Positions 5,935 to 9,711 of a stretch of DNA of 9,711 nucleotides are shown here, piece by piece. The position numbers and the translations under genes are program-made. Position 1 is the stretch's first letter. Each line of letters opens with the position of its first letter. The DNA is from Gammaproteobacteria bacterium. GTDB lineage: Bacteria > Pseudomonadota > Gammaproteobacteria > SZUA-229. The notes beneath the pieces are model-generated. The model was not told the origin of the DNA, made no database searches, and saw only the letters and a program-made list of their open reading frames with translations. The DNA lies in the NCBI GenBank assembly GCA_029879605.1, contig JAOUQA010000049.1, positions 1 through 9,711 on the forward strand. Direction: 5' to 3'.

Positions 5935-6467
5935 ATTTTCTCGATATGCTCTTTCAAGTCATATTGCCCTTGTATTTCGCAGCCATGATAGGATTACTTA
6001 TTCTTATGGCGTTAAAATCAAAGGGAAAACTCAAAGCCTTAGTGTTAAGCCCAAGTATGCAGTATGCGGTTAAGAAGGTTGCTACAAAAGGTCATTTTCT
6101 CAAGTTTAACAAGCATTGGAAGCCCGAATTTGCGCCACAAGACGTTTTTATTGAGAAGAAACCGTTTTATGCTTTTTGGAGAAGGCCTAATTTGATGGTT
6201 GTTATTCCAGAGAACGCGAGGAAGGCTTTGAAATGGGAGAAAGAAGAAACTGGAAAAAACAATCCAGATTCTAAGAAGGCTTTGGTTACTAAACTAAAAC
6301 ATTTATGGACTGATGAAGAAATCATACAATTTGCAGAGAAAGAGGCTTACATGGCTGAATTGAAAAGCAAACCTATGAGTAATATGATGTTTGTTATGTT
6401 AGCCATTCTGATTGCTGCAAATCTCTTTCTAACTTTCTTTATGGCTAACAGAATGGGGTTGCTCTAA
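5931..6467 (+). CDS. Membrane protein with basic soluble domain between two terminal helices
   Basis: The product has 178 residues. The N-terminal helix spans 8-28. A lysine-rich domain (29-148), with aromatic patches (HFLKFNKHWKPEF, KKPFYAFWRRPNLMVVIP) and a charged helical section, is probably cytoplasmic. A second helix spans 151-171. The net positive charge of the central domain could suit binding to nucleic acid or acidic lipid. The start overlaps the previous stop (ATGA) with GGGG upstream, and the stop TAA overlaps the next ATG (TAATG). I recognise no family. In an operon ending in an ATPase, a membrane anchor or scaffold for assembly or DNA packaging is possible but unproven. Confidence 0.8.
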   Translation: MNFLDMLFQVILPLYFAAMIGLLILMALKSKGKLKALVLSPSMQYAVKKVATKGHFLKFNKHWKPEFAPQDVFIEKKPFYAFWRRPNLMVVIPENARKALKWEKEETGKNNPDSKKALVTKLKHLWTDEEIIQFAEKEAYMAELKSKPMSNMMFVMLAILIAANLFLTFFMANRMGLL

Positions 6468-6865
6468 TGGATGAAAAAGAATTTAACGATAAAGTTGATG
6501 AAGCAATTTTAAGAGAATTAGGTTATAGGAAGGAATCTGATAAGCATAAAGAATTGTCTGATCCCAAAAACAAAAAGACTATGAGTAGATTAAATAAGCC
6601 ACAAATCAAAGGAATAAAACTTGCTTATTCCTTTCAAGAATCTTATGGAATAGATACATTTCGTATAATGTATGACCACCTTTCAGATAGTATGGTTAGT
6701 GATAAGGGCTTGGGGAGAGGGGAATTTATTGATTATGAAAAAGCAAGCAAACCAACGGAAGCAGCCGGAATAGGCATTTTCTCGAGTTCTGGTGAAAGAC
6801 AAAGGGAAGGAACACAGAAGAAACGGTTTTGGCATAGAGGTAAGAAGGTAGAAAGCAGTGAGTGA
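6467..6865 (+). CDS. Charged soluble protein of unknown function
   Basis: The product has 132 residues with no membrane segment. The N-terminal 45 residues are highly charged and helical (DEKEFNDKVDEAILRELGY). The centre (about 40-85) looks folded (LNKPQIKGIKLAYSFQESYG, IDTFRIMYDHLSDSMVS). The C-terminus is basic and low-complexity (QREGTQKKRFWHRGKK). It is translationally coupled to the membrane protein before it through TAATG, and overlaps the next gene by 8 nt. It could be a cytoplasmic partner of the membrane protein or the ATPase. No family is recognised. Confidence 0.75.
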   Translation: MDEKEFNDKVDEAILRELGYRKESDKHKELSDPKNKKTMSRLNKPQIKGIKLAYSFQESYGIDTFRIMYDHLSDSMVSDKGLGRGEFIDYEKASKPTEAAGIGIFSSSGERQREGTQKKRFWHRGKKVESSE

Positions 6866-7148
6866 TTATGACCCTTTAGAATGGAAACGATATGTATATC
6901 TTGGGGGCCGTGTCTCCGCTAAACATAAACTTTTCAAATTATTTGCTAAATTAGGTTATGATGAAGCAAGAAAAATAGCAATCCTTAGGTTTTTACGTTG
7001 GAAACGGAAAAATCCAAAGGCAGATCACATTAAAATTTTTGAAAAACTTTTAGAGTTTAAAGGAATGGCAAATTTGCTACCAACATTAAAGGAATTAACA
7101 AGAACAAGTATGATTTTAGGCGATACCACGAAAGTAGAGGATTATTAA
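6858..7148 (+). CDS. Small basic helical protein
   Basis: The product has 96 residues from a GTG at 6858-6860, inside the end of the previous gene, with AAGG about 9 nt upstream. It is rich in Lys and Arg and predicted mostly helical (SAKHKLFKLFAKLGYDEARK, ILRFLRWKRKNPKADHIKIF, KLLEFKGMANLLPTLKEL). It has no membrane helix or cysteine motif. It ends 1 nt before the ATPase gene, so the two are probably co-expressed. A nucleic-acid-binding or ATPase-adaptor role is conceivable from charge and position; no family is recognised. Confidence 0.75.
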   Translation: MSDYDPLEWKRYVYLGGRVSAKHKLFKLFAKLGYDEARKIAILRFLRWKRKNPKADHIKIFEKLLEFKGMANLLPTLKELTRTSMILGDTTKVEDY

Positions 7149-7149
7149 C

Positions 7150-7881
7150 ATGCATGAGGATTTAGTCTCTCTGTTTAAACGTGATAGCGCTGTTATTATG
7201 ATGTCTGGTCATAAAGAGGATGGAAAAACAGATTTCTCACTACGTATGGGTGAAGATGCTATGGAATTAGGGTTAATTACGCGCATGGCTTCAAATATAA
7301 AGACAAAAGATGAAAGATGCGATAATATCAGTAACTATTACGACTTAGAAAACTGGCTTATGGTAAAAGGTAGAAAATATTTTATTTTTGATGAAGCTGG
7401 AAAACACATATCACGAATGAGATTTATGGCCCAGATGAATAAAGTGATTATAGATATTATACAGTTAGTTAGACATTATGATGCAACCTTCACCGCTATA
7501 GCACCAACCGAAAAACTGATAGACTCACGTTTTTTAGGTTCAGAACTTCTTGATTGCCGGATAAGAAAACTAAATAAAAAATTTGCAGAGGTTAGAAACA
7601 AACTATCAAGACAAGTTTATGTTATCCGGAATATTCCAAGAACAACCGTCAAGTTTTGGAGTAAGGATATAGCCTCTTTCTCGTTAGAAAGAGAATATGA
7701 TATGAAGAAACTTTCAATATACGAAAAAGCAGCCTTACTTTACGGTCAAGGAAGTAGTATGCAAGCGATAGGTGATTCCTTTGATCCCCCTGTTCACCGT
7801 TTTGCAGTCGCAAGAATGTTAAGGAAATATTTATCCTTACGTTTCAAAGAATTGAAGGAATGTCACGTGTCACAAACGTAG
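7150..7881 (+). CDS. P-loop ATPase (Zot/FtsK-like) with C-terminal helix-turn-helix-like region
   Basis: The product has 243 residues. Walker A is GHKEDGKT (20-27), and Walker B is KYFIFDEAG (76-84, with D81 and E82). The section after Walker B (RMRFMAQMNKVIIDIIQLVR, HYDATFTAIAPTEKLID) resembles Zot- or FtsK-type viral and plasmid ATPases, where DEA is followed by a helix of bundled hydrophobics and a polar sensor strand. Residues 188-232 look like a homeodomain-like helix-turn-helix: SIYEKAALLYGQG, SMQAIGDSF, then VHRFAVARMLRKYLS. Such ATPases power DNA packaging, morphogenesis or strand transfer. The extra DNA-binding-like tail suggests direct DNA recognition or autoregulation. GAGG about 9 nt before the ATG is the SD. 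It is the last gene of the rightward operon. Confidence 0.8.
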   Translation: MHEDLVSLFKRDSAVIMMSGHKEDGKTDFSLRMGEDAMELGLITRMASNIKTKDERCDNISNYYDLENWLMVKGRKYFIFDEAGKHISRMRFMAQMNKVIIDIIQLVRHYDATFTAIAPTEKLIDSRFLGSELLDCRIRKLNKKFAEVRNKLSRQVYVIRNIPRTTVKFWSKDIASFSLEREYDMKKLSIYEKAALLYGQGSSMQAIGDSFDPPVHRFAVARMLRKYLSLRFKELKECHVSQT

Positions 7882-7963
7882 GTGGTGGTATAACACGGCT
7901 AATTTGGTGACTAAAAAACTCTATTTAACATTGTGTTTACAAAACTATACTTTTGACAAAAGG

Positions 7964-7970
7964 TTTATAT
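7964..7970 (+). promoter_or_regulatory. TATA box of the integrase gene (leaderless)
   Basis: TTTATAT is centred 27 nt before the integrase ATG and preceded by a purine-rich AAAAGG that fits a BRE. The bases between contain no SD. Integrase is therefore probably transcribed from its own promoter as a leaderless mRNA, separately from the rightward operon that ends at 7881. Confidence 0.55.
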
Positions 7971-7993
7971 GAAACCAACATTAATTTAACATC

Positions 7994-8566
7994 ATGCCAA
8001 AAGTTACAACGAAAAGAGATGATATTTTAAGGCCCTCAGAGATCACGGATATGTTAGAGTCTGCAAAATATGAACCCTGGTTACAGTGTTTAGTCTGTAT
8101 CCTTGCAGTGTTTGGAAAACGGATCAGTGAAGTCATTAAGCTGAAACGGTCTGATATCTGGTTTGATGATACCTATTTGTTTGTGCAGTTTAATGTTCTC
8201 AAGAAAGCAAGTAAGAAAGCTGATTCTATGCCTAAGCCTTATTTGAAACGTAAGACAAGGAAGCATGCTTTTGTTAAACCGATTATCCGGTATATTATTG
8301 GAGTGGAGAAAGGGTATTTGTTTCCGAGCACCCGGTCAGCTTATGGGTATATCTCAAGGCAACATGCTTGGAACAAGATTAAAGCGTTGAATCCTAAAGC
8401 GTGGTGTCACCTATTCCGAGAATCCCTTGCAACGAGTATGGCCGAGCATGACGCAACAGAGGAGGATTTGCTTCATTGGTTTGATTGGGATAGAGTAGAT
8501 ACCGCTCACCGGTATGTGAAGCGTGGAACAAGGCTAACTAAAAAGTGGAGTGATAGGGCTTATTGA
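7994..8566 (+). CDS. Tyrosine recombinase (integrase), short form
   Basis: The product has 190 residues and covers essentially the catalytic domain of the XerA/integrase family. Visible residues are Arg43 in GKRISEVIKLKRSDI, the HxxR pair His139-Arg142 in WCHLFRES, Trp162 in LLHWFDWDR (the His/Trp position) and the probable nucleophile Tyr174 in TAHRYVKRG. The active-site lysine is probably one of those in the basic stretch 70-90. Usual family members have about 290-330 residues with an N-terminal core-binding domain; here only about 25 residues precede the catalytic fold. It may need a partner, or act as a minimal archaeal recombinase for element integration or dimer resolution. No tRNA or clear attachment repeat is visible nearby. 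Confidence 0.9.
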   Translation: MPKVTTKRDDILRPSEITDMLESAKYEPWLQCLVCILAVFGKRISEVIKLKRSDIWFDDTYLFVQFNVLKKASKKADSMPKPYLKRKTRKHAFVKPIIRYIIGVEKGYLFPSTRSAYGYISRQHAWNKIKALNPKAWCHLFRESLATSMAEHDATEEDLLHWFDWDRVDTAHRYVKRGTRLTKKWSDRAY

Positions 8567-8670
8567 AAGAATGTCATAAAATATTAACAAATCTTGAAGC
8601 AAAAAAAGAAGGATTAAGATTGAGAGCAGTTAGGGATTTAACGGTTCTTTCTGATGTCAAAGGTGAATGA
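8563..8670 (+). CDS. Possible 35-residue peptide after the integrase, TTG start
   Basis: A TTG overlapping the integrase stop (TTGA) opens a 35-codon frame to TGA 8668-8670. It gives a charged helical peptide (LKECHKILTNLEAKKEGLRL, then RAVRDLTVLSDVKGE). The TTGA overlap matches other small genes here, but no good SD precedes it and it runs 33 nt into the end of the convergent gene. It may be a chance frame. Confidence 0.25.
   Translation: MKECHKILTNLEAKKEGLRLRAVRDLTVLSDVKGE
8601..8607 (-). terminator. T-tract terminator of the right-hand minus operon
   Basis: Seven adenines on the plus strand give a T7 run on the minus strand, within CTTCTTTTTTTGC, about 31 nt past the stop at 8638. Archaeal RNA polymerase stops at such runs without needing a hairpin. 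Confidence 0.45.
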
Positions 8671-8910
8671 GAACCCAATGAAAGCAAGTAAGGCAAGTAT
8701 AGTGTTCAATGGATATGGCAACGTCATAAGCAGATATAGTGTAGCAAACGGTGATAATGCAATTAACAGTAGGAACGGCAGAACCGTGAATTTGTTGATG
8801 AGTTTATCTATGTAGGATGCTTCATCCAATAGCCAGTTGCGAAGATTGCGAAGGATATAGCCTTTATTACGACTATACTTAATAGAATCTTTGTTCTTGG
8901 TTTCAATCAC
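8638..8910 (-). CDS. Two-helix membrane protein
   Basis: The product has 90 residues. I place the start at GTG 8908-8910 because GGAGGTGA, a full-strength SD, ends just before it. An in-frame GTG at 8914-8916 is part of that SD and is unlikely. About 40 charged residues (IETKNKDSIKYSRNKGYILR, then NWLLDEASYIDKLINKF) precede two hydrophobic segments at about 42-62 and 66-86, and the tail is FDIRKNR. Both ends should be cytoplasmic. It is the last gene of the right-hand minus operon, 38 nt after the 34-residue gene, and converges on the integrase. Function is unknown. Confidence 0.7.
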   Translation of the reverse strand: MIETKNKDSIKYSRNKGYILRNLRNWLLDEASYIDKLINKFTVLPFLLLIALSPFATLYLLMTLPYPLNTILALLAFIGFSFTFDIRKNR

Positions 8911-8948
8911 TCTCACCTCCCCCCTTTTATATTATGCAGTATGCACTT

Positions 8949-9053
8949 TTACTTCTTTCTGAAGATGTAGCAGACGACACAGAGTCCTATTAGCCAGATG
9001 AGTAGAAAAAAGAAGAGTTTGACGACTGCAAATGCTGCCTGGTCGTAACTCAT
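8949..9053 (-). CDS. 34-residue single-helix membrane peptide
   Basis: ATG 9051-9053 overlaps the preceding TGA (ATGA), with GAGGTG about 9 nt upstream inside the previous gene. The peptide MSYDQAAFAVVKLFFFLLIW continues as LIGLCVVCYIFRKK and ends at TAA 8949-8951. It is one hydrophobic helix (about 7-31) containing two cysteines, with a basic end. This is a typical membrane micropeptide. The coupled start and good SD support it; its role is unknown. Confidence 0.65.
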   Translation of the reverse strand: MSYDQAAFAVVKLFFFLLIWLIGLCVVCYIFRKK

Positions 9054-9235
9054 TGTTGTTTGCACCTCTTCTCTTTCCTCAATCCATATAACAATCTGTG
9101 ATGTCTCTCTTGCTCAATCAAAAAAGCGTCAATTACAGCTTTGCAGCTTTTACAGTACCACATGAAAGGTCCACCACAGTACGGCCCAACCAAATCTTCT
9201 GTTGAGTGGCAAATTCCACATTCTTTACTGCTCAT
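9050..9235 (-). CDS. Small zinc-finger protein with paired CxxC motifs
   Basis: The product has 61 residues from ATG 9233-9235, starting 4 nt after the previous stop with GGAAGG about 9-10 nt upstream. An in-frame ATG at 9272-9274 would add 13 residues but overlaps the upstream gene and lacks an SD. Cys6 and Cys9 (ECGIC) and Cys28 and Cys31 (WYCKSC) are spaced as a four-cysteine zinc site, with Cys20 in PYCGGP between. Residues 34-61 form a basic helix-rich tail (FLIEQERHHRLLYGLRKEKR). Small CxxC proteins of archaeal viruses often bind DNA or RNA or act as regulators; that is an inference here. It is coupled to the membrane micropeptide that follows. Confidence 0.7.
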   Translation of the reverse strand: MSSKECGICHSTEDLVGPYCGGPFMWYCKSCKAVIDAFLIEQERHHRLLYGLRKEKRCKQQ

Positions 9236-9239
9236 GGTT

Positions 9240-9380
9240 TCATTCCTTCCACATCTCATCATAAACCCTAACAACCACCGCCAACTCGCGACTGTTCAAA
9301 AACCTTTTCCACTTAGGCATGTCCCACCACTTCACCACGCGACACGCCAAACGATTATACAATCTCTGCAAGACGTTCAA
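9240..9380 (-). CDS. 46-residue basic peptide, TTG start
   Basis: TTG 9378-9380 overlaps the TGA of the repeat-protein gene (TTGA). A full GAGGAGG SD lies exactly 7 nt upstream, so the start is well supported. The frame ends at TGA 9240-9242, 4 nt before the zinc-finger gene. The peptide is strongly basic and aromatic (LQRLYNRLACRVVKWWDMPK, then WKRFLNSRELAVVVRVYDEM), with no signal or clear membrane helix. It probably forms amphipathic helices and could bind nucleic acid or a membrane surface. No family is recognised. Confidence 0.6.
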   Translation of the reverse strand: MNVLQRLYNRLACRVVKWWDMPKWKRFLNSRELAVVVRVYDEMWKE

Positions 9381-9711
9381 GACGAAGCCTCCTCTAGTTT
9401 CTCTTTTGAGATTTCAAATAATACTTTTGCTTTTTTGCCTCCATGGAGTCGCCATATTTCACCGTCAAGACTCGGGACTAACCCTTGCCGCCACAAATCC
9501 ACCGCTGGTTGAAAGGGGTATGTGCCTCGCTTATGTTTGACATGTTTCCACTCTTTGATGTTGGGAAATAGTGAGCCTATATAAGCCCCCACTGAAGCCC
9601 ACACTGAAGCCCACACTGAAGCCCACACTGAAGCCCACACTGAATCCCACACTGAAGCCCACACTGAATCCCCCACTGAATCCCCCACTGAAGCCCCCAT
9701 TGAAGCCCACA
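9377..9711 (-). CDS. SV(W/G)(A/D) tetrapeptide-repeat protein, 5' end outside window
   Basis: The frame is open to the right edge, so the start is unseen. An internal ATG at 9698-9700 has no SD. The visible part begins with at least ten 4-residue repeats of the type S-V-W/G-A/D. These lead into VGAYIGSLFPNIKEW and a compact C-terminal domain (about 60 residues) with YPFQPAVDLWRQGLVPSLDG and EIWRLHGG, ending in a charged helix. I recall similar repeat-plus-tail proteins as hypothetical proteins in archaeal and viral metagenome sequences, but know no function. Only two codons per unit vary. It is the first visible gene of the right-hand minus operon. Confidence 0.7.
   Translation of the reverse strand, partial: WASMGASVGDSVGDSVWASVWDSVWASVWASVWASVWASVGAYIGSLFPNIKEWKHVKHKRGTYPFQPAVDLWRQGLVPSLDGEIWRLHGGKKAKVLFEISKEKLEEASS
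9583..9711. repeat. 12-bp in-frame tandem repeat
   Basis: Ten complete 12-base units and nine bases of an eleventh run to the window edge. On the plus strand the commonest unit is AAGCCCACACTG. Variants are AATCCCACACTG, AAGCCCCCACTG, AATCCCCCACTG and AAGCCCCCATTG. On the coding strand the unit is TCA-GTG-(T/G)GG-G(C/A)T. All units stay in frame, and there are no unique spacers. Confidence 0.95.

Noticed and set aside
7851..8576. Near-identical ATTGAA(G/A)GAATGTCA at 7851-7865 and 8562-8576 flanking the integrase, considered as attachment repeats
   Set aside because: Fourteen of 15 matching bases between AT-rich segments is expected by chance about once or twice in this length, and both lie within or at the ends of coding genes with no tRNA sequence.
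8925..8937. TATA-like ATAATATAAAAGG just upstream of the gene starting at 8910
   Set aside because: It would place the transcript start inside the gene, past the GGAGGTGA ribosome site, so it is probably only an A/T-rich leader.
9141..9540. Two plus-strand frames of 123 and 73 residues opposite the right-hand operon
   Set aside because: They are antisense to SD-supported minus-strand genes, rich in His, Pro and Ser as antisense frames often are, and have no SD.
9583..9711. CRISPR array
   Set aside because: The 12-base units abut directly with no spacers and keep one reading frame, so this is a coding tandem repeat.
9583..9711. Borg-type element, known for in-frame tandem repeats in archaeal extrachromosomal DNA
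   Set aside because: Only one repeat tract is present, there are no metabolic genes, and the small viral-like genes do not match that genome type. One repeat is not evidence.

Overview
The window looks like part of an archaeal virus or integrated provirus. The host lineage cannot be named from this sequence. Archaeal signs are a DUF2341 surface protein, a Shine-Dalgarno (SD) site reading GGTGATC (the complement of the archaeal 16S 3' end), TATA-like boxes about 25 nt upstream of leader-less ATG codons, and heavy use of GTG and TTG starts. The DNA is AT-rich and almost fully coding. It is packed with tiny one- or two-helix membrane proteins in overlapping, coupled operons. There are no rRNA, tRNA or metabolic genes. 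The combination of tandem two-helix hydrophobic proteins, a lectin-like surface protein, a Zot/FtsK-like ATPase and a tyrosine integrase recalls spindle-shaped archaeal viruses, but that assignment is inference.

Minus-strand module, 4868 down to 1 (probable virion and surface genes). It starts with two 73-residue paralogues that are candidate major capsid proteins. Next comes a 683-residue membrane-anchored spike in which a propeller-like domain interrupts DUF2341, then a glycosylation-prone ectodomain protein. After these lie a frameshifted small gene, a truncated gene copy, and several small membrane proteins. The module ends at a secreted or surface protein cut by the left edge. A perfect 149-bp direct repeat (718-866 and 1184-1332) lies here.

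Divergent control region, 4869-4966. It holds TATA-like boxes for both directions and a TGTGAC-N16-GTCACA dyad over the minus-strand box.

Plus-strand module, 4967-7881. Five small membrane proteins are followed by a 178-residue two-helix protein, two soluble proteins, and an ATPase with a C-terminal helix-turn-helix-like region. Most junctions overlap by 1-8 nt (ATGA, TTGA, TAATG), so translation is probably coupled. This set could serve assembly, packaging or DNA handling.

Integrase, 7994-8566. A short tyrosine recombinase has its own probable leaderless promoter.

Minus-strand module, 9711 down to 8638 (accessory genes). A protein with a 4-residue (12-nt) tandem repeat, open at the right edge, is followed by a 46-residue basic peptide, a CxxC zinc-finger protein, a 34-residue membrane peptide and a two-helix membrane protein. 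It converges on the integrase, with a T7 tract as a likely terminator.

No intergenic gap exceeds about 120 bases once the small genes are counted.
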